Shown one piece after another: positions 1 to 6,587 of a stretch of DNA of 6,587 nt (positions are counted from its first letter, which is position 1; each line of letters starts with the position of its first letter). Below the pieces are notes generated by a model. That model worked only from the letters and a program-made list of their open reading frames with translations. It was not told where the DNA came from and made no database searches. The stretch is from Betaproteobacteria bacterium (lineage in GTDB: Bacteria > Pseudomonadota > Gammaproteobacteria > Burkholderiales > Burkholderiaceae_C): contig VBDL01000065.1 of the NCBI GenBank assembly GCA_005884255.1, forward strand, positions 1 through 6,587, written 5' to 3'. The position numbers were made by a program, and so were the translations under genes.

Positions 1-1337
<1,337 letters not shown>

Positions 1338-1377
1338 GCGCGATTATCGGGACCTGGCGTTTCGCCCTCGGCCCCTG

Positions 1378-1881
1378 TCAGCCGGGCTTGCGAAAGTCAT
1401 CGTCGATCCATGCGCTGGCGCTGGCCGCATTCAGCCTGAAGCCGAGGCCCACGCGCACCCGGGCCAGCGGTTCGCCGGCGGCATCGTACGCGCCCAGCAG
1501 GGCATGGGGATCGTCCTCATCAGGCACGATGTCCAGCGTGACGTTGACGCGCCCGGATGAAGCGTTCACCGCGATGCTCCGATGGTGCAGCGCATGCAGG
1601 TGTTGTTCGTGGCGGCGCAGCACTTCCGAGGCGGTCTTGACCAGCGTGTTGAACGCGGACACGTCCAGCGGCTTGGGATTCTTCTTGTCGCGCCCCATCG
1701 TCCAGGGGCCGACCAGCGCGGGCTCGGGTTCGCCGTCCTTGATCATCTCCACGGCCCACCCCTCGTCGTCTTCGTTCTTGATGACGCGTGCGGTCCACCC
1801 TTTGTCCCGCCACAGGCGGGGCTCATGCAGCGGGGTGGCTGTGTCGGCCTCGACGGCCTCGTTCGTGGTGTTGGGTGTCAT
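1378..1881 (-). CDS. Uncharacterised conserved-type cytoplasmic protein, 167 aa
   Basis: I do not recognise a named family. The start is the ATG at 1881-1879 and the stop is TGA at 1380-1378. There is no signal peptide, membrane segment or cysteine, and the protein is acidic overall. The N-terminal 20 residues are Thr/Ala/Glu-rich and probably disordered. Residues about 22-62 look like a small beta-rich unit with regularly placed Trp (W24, W29, W42, W60). Residues 74-102 form a predicted amphipathic helix ending in a histidine-rich stretch (H91, H94, H96, H99, H100). Residues about 103-165 alternate hydrophobic and polar residues as in beta strands, interrupted by an acidic loop (DEDD at 121-124). 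The coding reality is supported by the strong third-position GC bias of this frame and by its neat fit between dbpA (40 bp downstream) and a divergent promoter region. Function unknown; the link to RNA or ribosome biology is only positional. Confidence 0.85.
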   Translation of the reverse strand: MTPNTTNEAVEADTATPLHEPRLWRDKGWTARVIKNEDDEGWAVEMIKDGEPEPALVGPWTMGRDKKNPKPLDVSAFNTLVKTASEVLRRHEQHLHALHHRSIAVNASSGRVNVTLDIVPDEDDPHALLGAYDAAGEPLARVRVGLGFRLNAASASAWIDDDFRKPG

Positions 1882-1893
1882 GACTGAAATCGT

Positions 1894-1911
1894 ACCTGCC
1901 GTAACGCAGGT
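1894..1911. repeat. 6-bp inverted repeat in the 5' leader of the 167-aa gene
   Basis: ACCTGC (1894-1899) and GCAGGT (1906-1911) are perfect inverted repeats around a 6-nt centre. The left arm begins 12 bp upstream of the minus-strand start codon at 1881. On the minus-strand transcript the proximal arm contains the only Shine-Dalgarno-like AGG near that start, at slightly long spacing, so folding could mask it. It could equally be a small operator. Six base pairs in a GC-rich genome is weak evidence. Confidence 0.3.
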
Positions 1912-1983
1912 GAGCTGCTGTGTTTGGAGCGGAGCGTCACATGCGATTACCGCGGCTTCATCAGGCGCGGTGCCGCCCCGCGC

Positions 1984-1989
1984 TATAAA
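1984..1989 (+). promoter_or_regulatory. Possible -10 box (TATAAA) for the exported-protein gene
   Basis: TATAAA stands out in an otherwise very GC-rich stretch, about 35 bp before the ATG at 2025, giving a plausible short leader. A recognisable -35 element is missing at 16-18 bp upstream, so this is a candidate only. Confidence 0.35.
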
Positions 1990-2024
1990 AGGCGACTTCC
2001 AGCACCCGATGGAGCCACCGCACC

Positions 2025-2492
2025 ATGAGCCGCATCGCCCGCCTGACCGCCCCGCTTCTCGCCGCCCTTGTTCCGTTCGGCGCCATTGCTGCCGATCCTC
2101 CCGCGCCGGCAGCGGGCAAGCACCCGTACTACCAGCACGCGCTGGCCGACTTGCACGCCGCGCGCTGGAATATCGAGAACCGCGCCGCAGGCGCCCGTGC
2201 CACCGCCGAGGAACAGGCGGCCGTCAAGCAGATCGACCAGGTGATCATCGACATCAAGCGCGCCGCCATCGAAGACAGCAAGGCCCTGCAGGACCGGCCC
2301 ACCGGCGCCGCGCAAGACCGCCATGGCAATCTGCACCACGCGTACGACCTGCTCAAGCAAGCGCACTCGGAGATCGCACGCGAAGAGGACGATCCGCAGG
2401 CGCGCGGGCTGCGCGACACGGCGATCCATCACCTGGATGAGGCGATGCAGGGGACGCAGCGGGCCATCGAGGCCGTGCAGAAGTCGCGGTGA
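2025..2492 (+). CDS. Exported helical, histidine-containing protein of unknown function, 155 aa
   Basis: The start is the ATG at 2025, preceded by GGAG at 2011-2014 with 10 nt spacing; the stop is TGA at 2490-2492. The N-terminus is a good Sec signal peptide: R3/R6, a hydrophobic core at about 7-20, then AIA-AD with predicted cleavage after A22 or A23. The mature part has no cysteine and is almost wholly helical: helix 1 about 33-52 (HPYYQHALADLHAARWNIENR), helix 2 about 60-85, helix 3 about 100-120 and helix 4 about 127-152, suggesting a periplasmic four-helix bundle. Histidines cluster at helix-compatible spacing (H33, H38, H44; H100, H104, H105, H114; H135, H136) among many Asp/Glu residues, which would suit metal binding. 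That role is inference. I recall similar uncharacterised proteins with the HP-YxxAL-DLxxARW pattern in Burkholderiales, but know no assigned function. The gene converges on creA with 12 bp between stops. Confidence 0.9.
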   Translation: MSRIARLTAPLLAALVPFGAIAADPPAPAAGKHPYYQHALADLHAARWNIENRAAGARATAEEQAAVKQIDQVIIDIKRAAIEDSKALQDRPTGAAQDRHGNLHHAYDLLKQAHSEIAREEDDPQARGLRDTAIHHLDEAMQGTQRAIEAVQKSR

Positions 2493-2504
2493 CGCCGCCG
2501 CGCC

Positions 2505-2966
2505 TCACTTCACCGGAATCGGCGTGGCGCGGTCGACCGGCACGGCGGTGATGCTGTTCTTCGGCGAGCCCTCGATGAGGCGGTCGGAATAGGTCAGGTA
2601 GACCAGCGTGTTGCGCTTCCTGTCGACGATGCGCACGATGCGCAGCTTCTTGAAGAGGACCGACAGCCGCTCGTTGAAGACCTCCTCCTGCTGCGGCAGC
2701 GGCTGCGTGAAGGAGATCGGCCCAACCTGGCGGCAGGCGATCGACGCCTCGGCCTTGTCCGCGGCCACGCCGAGGGCACCGGAGATGCCGCCGGTCTTGG
2801 CGCGCGACACGTGGCAGGTGACACCGGCCACGCGCGGGTCGTCGTAGGCCTCGACGACGATCTTGTGGTCGGGGCCGATCAGCTTGAAGACGGTGTCGAC
2901 CGAGCCGATCTGTTCCGCGCCGGCGGCGGTGCTGAAGAGGACGAGGGGCAGCAGGACTTTGCGCAT
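2505..2966 (-). CDS. creA: CreA family periplasmic protein, 153 aa
   Basis: Small exported protein matching the E. coli CreA pattern (157 aa) throughout. Near-identical blocks include IGSVDTVFKLIGPDHKIVVEA (residues about 20-40), VTC-VSRAKTGGI (49-61), C78-QVGPI, KRNTLVYLTYSD (117-128) and EGSPKNSITAVPV (132-144). The signal peptide covers residues 1 to about 17 (RK, hydrophobic LLPLVLF, then AGA before E18). Two conserved cysteines, C51 and C78, could form a disulphide in the periplasm. The start is the ATG at 2966-2964, with AAGG at 2978-2975, 8 nt upstream; the stop is TGA at 2507-2505. CreA has no defined biochemical activity; the name comes from the E. coli creABCD locus with the CreBC two-component system, none of which is visible here. 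It lies 58 bp downstream of the hydratase gene on the same strand and may be read from that transcript or from its own promoter. Confidence 0.96.
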   Translation of the reverse strand: MRKVLLPLVLFSTAAGAEQIGSVDTVFKLIGPDHKIVVEAYDDPRVAGVTCHVSRAKTGGISGALGVAADKAEASIACRQVGPISFTQPLPQQEEVFNERLSVLFKKLRIVRIVDRKRNTLVYLTYSDRLIEGSPKNSITAVPVDRATPIPVK

Positions 2967-2974
2967 GACGGCAA

Positions 2975-2978
2975 CCTT
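2975..2978 (-). promoter_or_regulatory. Shine-Dalgarno site of creA
   Basis: AAGG on the minus strand, 8 nt before the creA ATG. It supports this start over any upstream in-frame codon: the neighbouring upstream valine codons are GTC/GTT, and no ATG/GTG/TTG lies close by. Confidence 0.65.
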
Positions 2979-3008
2979 GTGACGATGGCGATGACGCCAT
3001 TGTCCAGG

Positions 3009-3024
3009 CGCCGCCCGAGCGGCG
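3009..3024 (-). other. GC-rich hairpin directly after the hydratase stop codon
   Basis: CGCCGC (3009-3014) and GCGGCG (3019-3024) form a perfect 6-bp stem with a 4-nt loop. On the minus strand it begins at the base after the TGA at 3027-3025. No U-run follows (CCTGGACAATGG), so it is not a canonical intrinsic terminator. It could stabilise the 3' end of the operon message, weaken transcription into creA, or be chance in GC-rich DNA. Confidence 0.45.
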
Positions 3025-3792
3025 TCAGAGCTGCACCTGCGCGTCGCCGATGCCCTCGAACTCCACGCGCACCCGTTCGCCCGCGGCGGCGGGCAGCACG
3101 CCGACCCAGGTGCCGGTGGTGACGACCGTGCCTGCGGGCAGCACGGCGCCGTCGCGCGTGGCATGCAGCAGCCAGTCGCGCAGGCCCCACGACGGGCCGC
3201 CCAGCGTGTGCGTGCCGCAGCGCTCCACCGGCGGCCGCTCGCCGATGAACACGCGGCAGCGCTGCGCGCTCCAATCGCGCGCGGCGTACGGCACCCAGTC
3301 GCCCAGCACCAGCGCGCCGTGCGTCTGCAGGTCGGCCAGGCGCAGCAGCGGTGCCGCGCCCATGCCTTGCAGCCAGCGCGAGTCGACGATCTCGATGGAG
3401 ACCGCCATCGCATCGAGGAGCGATTCGGCACCCGCACGGTCGAGCGACGTGGCCAGCGCGTGATCGACCGGCTGCGCTAGGCGCAATGCGATCTCCGCCT
3501 CGATCGAGCGCGATGTGAACGACCAGTGGCGCGCATCGGCAGGGCTGCGCCACACGCCCGCGGAGGGCAGGGGCGCATGCGTGAGCGTGACCTCGCGCGA
3601 CGGGCCGCCCGATTTCCAGTGCATCGGCACATGGCCATCGAACCAGCGCAGCGATCGCGCGACCGCGCGCTGCACCTCGTAGGCCTGCGTGGGTTCGCTC
3701 AAGGCATCGGTCAGCGCATCGGCGTTGGCGGGGCGGTGATCGCGGCGCGCCTTGAGCAGCGCTTCGGTGACGGTATCGGTGGGGGAGATCAA
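3025..3792 (-). CDS. 2-keto-4-pentenoate hydratase / fumarylacetoacetate hydrolase superfamily protein, 255 aa
   Basis: Cytoplasmic enzyme of the divalent-metal-dependent hydratase/decarboxylase superfamily that includes MhpD (2-keto-4-pentenoate hydratase, about 260-270 aa) and HpaH. The length agrees with the family. Metal-ligand positions are preserved: E98 and E100 in SIEAEIAL, and E134 in the SIEIVDSRW block, matching the E-x-E plus later E triad of MhpD. GALVLGDW (about 159-166) and GTVVTTGTWVG (about 221-231) are further family blocks in the C-terminal half. The chosen start is TTG at 3792-3790, because AAGGA lies 6 nt upstream (3803-3799) and it falls 13 nt after the amidase stop; the next in-frame Met is residue 57, too far in. 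The likely reaction is addition of water to a 2-hydroxydienoate/2-keto-enoate, or a related decarboxylation or hydrolysis. The substrate is not readable. It is the last gene of the TRAP-amidase operon. Confidence 0.88.
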   Translation of the reverse strand: MISPTDTVTEALLKARRDHRPANADALTDALSEPTQAYEVQRAVARSLRWFDGHVPMHWKSGGPSREVTLTHAPLPSAGVWRSPADARHWSFTSRSIEAEIALRLAQPVDHALATSLDRAGAESLLDAMAVSIEIVDSRWLQGMGAAPLLRLADLQTHGALVLGDWVPYAARDWSAQRCRVFIGERPPVERCGTHTLGGPSWGLRDWLLHATRDGAVLPAGTVVTTGTWVGVLPAAAGERVRVEFEGIGDAQVQL

Positions 3793-3798
3793 GCAGGT

Positions 3799-3803
3799 TC
3801 CTT
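3799..3803 (-). promoter_or_regulatory. Ribosome binding site that decides the TTG start of the hydratase
   Basis: AAGGA on the minus strand sits in the 13-nt gap between the amidase stop (3808-3806) and the TTG at 3792-3790, with 6 nt spacing. There is no ATG or GTG nearby in the frame, so this site is the main reason to accept a TTG start. Confidence 0.75.
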
Positions 3804-3805
3804 TG

Positions 3806-5179
3806 TCAGAGAGAGGGCCAGCGGGCACTCCAGGGTGCCATGGTTTCGTAGTCGGCGCCGAGCGCGAGCAGCAAGTCCTCGGCGTCATGCGCACCGATGA
3901 GCTGCAAGCCGATCGGCAGCCCGCGGCTCGACGGCTGCACCGGAAGCGCGAGCGCCGGCAGGCCGGCCGCGTTGACCCAGCCGGTGAAGACGGCGTGGCC
4001 GCGCGGCCCGACGCTGTGGCCGTCGATGCGCGTCGGGAACGCCTCTTCCGCCGGCCAGGGCAGCGCCGCCGCGGCGGGTGTGACGAGCACGTCGATGTCG
4101 CGGAACATGTTCGCTGCATCGCGCCGCAGCTTCTGCACGGTTTCGAAGATGCCCCACAGTCGGGTCGCCGGAATCGTCGCACCCTCCTCGGCCATCGCGC
4201 GGTACTTCGGCGACGCGCCTTCGCGCCAGGCCGGGTGCTGCTCGAACAGCCGCGCCAGGCCGATCTGCCCGACCTGCGGCCAGGCCGTCGACATGAAACC
4301 GAGGTCGAGCGGCATCGTGCCTTCCCTGACTGTGTGGCCCCGCGCCGAGAAGCGATGCGCCGCCTGCGCGCAGCGCTCGGCGATCTCCGGGTCGACCGGC
4401 GCGCCGTCCAGCGTGGGCACGTAGAGCACGCGCAGCGCGCCCGCCGTGCGGTCGGCGGGCGACGGGCCGTGCAGCACGCGATAGAGCAGCGCCACATCGG
4501 CCACCGTGCGCGCCATCGGGCCCACGACCTCGAAATCGAGCAGCAGCGAGGGCAGCGTGTGCTCGCGCGGCAGCGCACCGATCGACGGCTTCAGGCCGAC
4601 GACGCCGCAATGCGACGCCGGCCGGCGGATCGAGCCACCGCCATCGGTCCCCAACGCCAGCGGCGCGATGCCGGCGGCCACCGCGGCCACGGCGCCGCCG
4701 CTGGAACCGCCGGGCGTCAACGCCGTGTCCCACGGGTTGCGCGTGACACCGAAGACCCGATTGGCGGTGTAGCCCTCGAGCGTGAACTCGGGCACGTTGG
4801 TCTTGCCGATGAGCAGTGCGCCTGCGCTTCGCGCGCGGGCCACCGCCAGCTCGTCTTGGGTGCTGCGATGCTCGCGCCCACCGAGGCTGCCCCAGGTGGT
4901 GGGAAGGTCGGCGGTGAGCAGGTTGTCCTTCACGGTGAGAGGCACGCCGTCGAGCGCGGACAGCGGCTGCCCGCGTTCGTGGCGCTGCGCACTGCCCTGC
5001 GCCTCGGCACGCAACAGCGAGCGATCGCGCTGCGCGATGACGGCGTTGAGCCGCGGGTTCACCGCATCGAGCCGCGCGAGGCAGGCATCGAGCGCGTCCG
5101 GCGGCGACAGCGTGCCGTCGCGATAGCGGCGCGCCAGTTCCACCGCGGGCAAGCGCCAGAGCTCCGAGGCGTCGTTCAT
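3806..5179 (-). CDS. Amidase-signature family hydrolase, 457 aa
   Basis: Amidase-signature enzyme, hydrolysing a C-N bond in an amide (or related) substrate through a Ser-cisSer-Lys triad. The residues are all visible: K84 in LTVKDN, S159 in TPGGSSGG and nucleophile S183 in GTDGGGSIRRPA. The spacings (75 and 24 residues) equal those of K142/S217/S241 in fatty acid amide hydrolase. Further family blocks are PLSALDGVPL (72-81), GKTNVPEF (125-132), CGVVGLKPSIG (191-201) and, near the C-terminus, GLPIGLQLIG. There is no signal peptide or membrane anchor, so it is cytoplasmic. The length is typical. The start is the ATG at 5179-5177, which shares one base with the dctM stop (TGATG), implying translational coupling; no good Shine-Dalgarno sequence is visible. 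The stop is TGA at 3808-3806. It is unlikely to be GatA because no gatB or gatC is nearby and the gene is embedded in a transport/catabolic operon. The natural substrate is unknown. Confidence 0.93.
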   Translation of the reverse strand: MNDASELWRLPAVELARRYRDGTLSPPDALDACLARLDAVNPRLNAVIAQRDRSLLRAEAQGSAQRHERGQPLSALDGVPLTVKDNLLTADLPTTWGSLGGREHRSTQDELAVARARSAGALLIGKTNVPEFTLEGYTANRVFGVTRNPWDTALTPGGSSGGAVAAVAAGIAPLALGTDGGGSIRRPASHCGVVGLKPSIGALPREHTLPSLLLDFEVVGPMARTVADVALLYRVLHGPSPADRTAGALRVLYVPTLDGAPVDPEIAERCAQAAHRFSARGHTVREGTMPLDLGFMSTAWPQVGQIGLARLFEQHPAWREGASPKYRAMAEEGATIPATRLWGIFETVQKLRRDAANMFRDIDVLVTPAAAALPWPAEEAFPTRIDGHSVGPRGHAVFTGWVNAAGLPALALPVQPSSRGLPIGLQLIGAHDAEDLLLALGADYETMAPWSARWPSL

Positions 5180-6471
5180 CACATGTGCGCCGGCAGCCAG
5201 GTCGCGAGCTGCGGCACGGCCATCAGCAGCAGCGTGAACAGGATCATGATCACCGCATATGGCAGCGCGCCCCAGATGGCGTCGCCGATACCGCCCTTGT
5301 CGGGGCGGATGCCATGCACGACGAAGAGGTTCATGCCCACCGGCGGCGTGATCAGGCCGAGCTCGCACATCAGCACGATGAAGATGCCGTACCAGATCGG
5401 ATCGATGCCGAGCGCGGTGACGATCGGGTAGGTGATCGGGATGGTCGCCACCTGCATCGACAGCACGTCCATGAACATGCCGAGGATCAGGTAGAAGACG
5501 ATCAGCGCCAGGATCATCGTCGTGCCCGACAACCCGAGCGTGGTCACCCATTTCGTCATCGCATCGGCCACGCCGGTCAGGCTGATGGTGAGGTTGAGGA
5601 TGAAGGCTGCGCTGATGATCAGCAGGATCATGCCGCTGACGCGCGCGGTGGAGATGAAACAGGTGCGCATCACTTCCCACGTCAGCTTGCCGGCCTGCCA
5701 CACGAAGAAGAGCGCCGCGATCACGCCGAGCGCCGCGCTCTCTGTCGCCGTGGCAATGCCGAAGTAGAGGCTGCCCATCACGATGCCGAACACGACCAGC
5801 GGCGCGACGAGGAAGCGCAGCGAGCGCAGGCGTTCGGCCATCGGCACCACCGGCTCGCGGATGGCGTGGCCGCTCATCAGGTTGGACAGCGCGATGTAGA
5901 GCATGAAGCAGCCGGTGAGCAGCAGCCCGGGGACGATGCCGGCGATGAACAGCTTGCCGATCGAGTTGTTGGTGAGCGAGCCGTAGACGATCATGTTCAC
6001 GCTCGGCGGGATCAGGATGCCGAGCGTGCCGCCCGCTGCCAGCGTGCCGAGCGACGCGCGCATCGGATAGCCGCGTGCGCGCAGCGATGGCAGCGCCACC
6101 GTGCCGATGGTCGCGGCGGTGGCCACTGAAGACCCCGAGGTCGCCGCGAACAGCGCGCAGCTGCCGATGTTGGTGTGCAGCAGGCCGCCGGGCAGCCGGC
6201 CGAGCCAGGCCGACAGCGCCACGTACATGCGGTCCGCTATGCCCGAGCGCAGCAGCAACTCGCCGAGCAGCACGAACAGCGGCACCGAGGTCAGCAGGTT
6301 CTCGTTCTGCACGCCCCACACCACCGGTGCGATGGAGTCCATGAACGGCGTGCCGTAGGCGGCAATGCCGCCGACGATGCCCACCAGCGCCATCGACACC
6401 GCGATCGGCAGGCCCACCAGCATCATCGCCAGCATCAAGGCAAAGGCCAGCGCGAAATAGGCAATGCTCAT
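5179..6471 (-). CDS. dctM: TRAP transporter large permease, DctM type, 430 aa
   Basis: Membrane subunit of a tripartite ATP-independent periplasmic transporter, which moves an organic acid (or similar solute) handed over by a periplasmic binding protein, driven by a Na+ gradient. The length is typical for a stand-alone DctM. About a dozen hydrophobic segments run through the protein, starting at residues 4-39. Family signatures are ENLLTSVPLFVLLGE (57-71), the Na+-site-like ATSGSSVATAATIG (110-123), GILIPPSVNM (151-160), GIATATESAALG (238-249), GMFMDVLSM (331-339) and GLITPPVGMNLFVV (372-385). The start is the ATG at 6471-6469, with AGGAG at 6483-6479, 7 nt upstream. It overlaps the preceding stop (ATGA), and its own TGA overlaps the amidase start. 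The substrate cannot be told from the permease; the downstream amidase and hydratase suggest a carboxylated amide or a degradation intermediate. The gene symbol denotes family type, not proven C4-dicarboxylate uptake. Confidence 0.96.
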   Translation of the reverse strand: MSIAYFALAFALMLAMMLVGLPIAVSMALVGIVGGIAAYGTPFMDSIAPVVWGVQNENLLTSVPLFVLLGELLLRSGIADRMYVALSAWLGRLPGGLLHTNIGSCALFAATSGSSVATAATIGTVALPSLRARGYPMRASLGTLAAGGTLGILIPPSVNMIVYGSLTNNSIGKLFIAGIVPGLLLTGCFMLYIALSNLMSGHAIREPVVPMAERLRSLRFLVAPLVVFGIVMGSLYFGIATATESAALGVIAALFFVWQAGKLTWEVMRTCFISTARVSGMILLIISAAFILNLTISLTGVADAMTKWVTTLGLSGTTMILALIVFYLILGMFMDVLSMQVATIPITYPIVTALGIDPIWYGIFIVLMCELGLITPPVGMNLFVVHGIRPDKGGIGDAIWGALPYAVIMILFTLLLMAVPQLATWLPAHM

Positions 6472-6587
6472 GCGTCGGCTCCTGTCTGGCGCTGGGCCAG
6501 GTCATCGAGTTCTTCCTTCAGCTCTTCCTTCGCGCTCTTCGGATGGAAGTCGCGGTTCAGCACGTCGATGCGGCCCGTGGCCAGCAG
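6468..6587 (-). CDS. dctQ: C-terminus of probable TRAP transporter small permease, DctQ type (5' part outside window)
   Basis: The minus-strand frame entering from the right edge encodes 39 residues (beginning LLATGRIDVLNRDFHP) and ends in TGA at 6470-6468, overlapping the dctM start as ATGA. The visible part is a short amphipathic stretch followed by a strongly charged cytoplasmic-type tail (KSAKEELKEELDDLAQ). No diagnostic motif falls inside the window. The call rests on position: TRAP small permease genes usually sit immediately before dctM, often with overlapping codons, and such tails follow the fourth membrane helix. Confidence 0.7.
   Translation of the reverse strand: MLATGRIDVLNRDFHPKSAKEELKEELDDLAQRQTGADA
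6479..6483 (-). promoter_or_regulatory. Shine-Dalgarno site of dctM inside the dctQ 3' end
   Basis: AGGAG on the minus strand, 7 nt before the dctM ATG and within the last codons of the preceding gene. Together with the ATGA overlap it indicates coupled translation with its own strong initiation site. Confidence 0.7.

Larger units (their letters stand above)
1882..2024. promoter_or_regulatory. Divergent intergenic region between the 167-aa gene and the exported-protein gene
   Basis: This 143-bp stretch separates two divergently read genes and must carry the start signals for both. Visible elements are an inverted repeat at 1894-1911, a tandem GGAGC-GGAGC at 1926-1935 and an isolated TATAAA at 1984-1989 on the plus strand. 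No clear -35 box at a 16-18 bp spacing was found for either direction, so the promoters cannot be placed with confidence. No RNA gene or additional small coding region was recognised here. Confidence 0.6.

Noticed and set aside
1343..1348. GATAAT on the minus strand as a -10 box for dbpA
   Set aside because: It lies only a few bases before the dbpA ATG and has no -35 element at 17 bp, so it would imply an almost leaderless transcript on weak evidence.
1351..1377. Short GGCG-AAA-CGCC hairpin between the 167-aa gene and dbpA as a terminator
   Set aside because: It has only four base pairs around a 3-nt loop and no U-run, so it is indistinguishable from chance in GC-rich sequence.
2505..3437. 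A 310-codon minus-strand frame extending creA at its N-terminus
   Set aside because: The upstream part overlaps the hydratase gene out of frame. The signal peptide and Shine-Dalgarno site fix the creA start at 2966.
3025..4578. A 517-codon frame joining the hydratase to upstream sequence
   Set aside because: The sequence before the TTG at 3792 is an Arg/Ser/Cys-rich shadow of the amidase. The amidase catalytic residues are in a different frame, and the Shine-Dalgarno site marks the true start.
3752..5431. A 559-codon plus-strand open frame opposite the amidase
   Set aside because: It is an Arg/Gln/His/Gly-rich composition typical of antisense frames in GC-rich DNA, with no motif, and it runs opposite two well-supported genes.
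3806..6505. A single 899-codon minus-strand open frame that could be read as a transporter-amidase fusion
   Set aside because: Only the part after the ATG at 5179 resembles a protein family. The upstream third is an out-of-frame reading of dctM, Arg/Ala/His-rich, kept open by high GC. dctM has its own full set of TRAP signatures in another frame.

Overview
The window is G+C-rich (roughly two thirds by eye), densely packed and shows strong GC bias at third codon positions. Its gene content (a full-motif DbpA helicase, CreA, a TRAP dicarboxylate-type transporter, and a small histidine-rich exported protein of a type I recall from Ralstonia/Burkholderia-like genomes) suggests a free-living betaproteobacterium, most likely of the Burkholderiales. 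This assignment is inferred from protein character, not from a marker gene. Seven protein genes are visible, two of them cut by the window edges. There is no tRNA, rRNA, CRISPR array, insertion sequence or prophage signature.

Left part (1-1881, minus strand): a 3'-truncated gene for the 23S-rRNA-directed DEAD-box helicase DbpA. Just upstream of it, and probably co-transcribed with it, is a gene for an uncharacterised 167-residue cytoplasmic protein. A 143-bp divergent intergenic region (1882-2024) follows. It holds a 6-bp inverted repeat and an isolated TATAAA box.

Centre (2025-2966): a plus-strand gene for a 155-residue exported, helical, histidine-containing protein of unknown function converges, with only 12 bp between stops, on a minus-strand creA gene (small periplasmic protein, very close to the E. 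coli CreA sequence pattern).

Right part (3025-6587, minus strand): a compact operon, read from right to left. It contains the end of a probable TRAP small permease (dctQ-type), the TRAP large permease (dctM-type), an amidase-signature hydrolase, and a hydratase of the 2-keto-4-pentenoate hydratase/fumarylacetoacetate hydrolase superfamily. The first two junctions are overlapping stop/start codons (ATGA, then TGATG). The third is a 13-nt spacer carrying a strong Shine-Dalgarno sequence in front of a TTG start. The layout suggests import of an organic acid or amide, hydrolysis of a C-N bond, then hydration or C-C processing of a keto-acid or related enol. The substrate cannot be read from the sequence. 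creA lies 58 bp downstream of this operon on the same strand, behind a GC-rich hairpin.

I found no convincing new system. The less ordinary points are the amidase-hydratase pair linked to a TRAP transporter, the two uncharacterised small proteins, and the small structures at gene boundaries.
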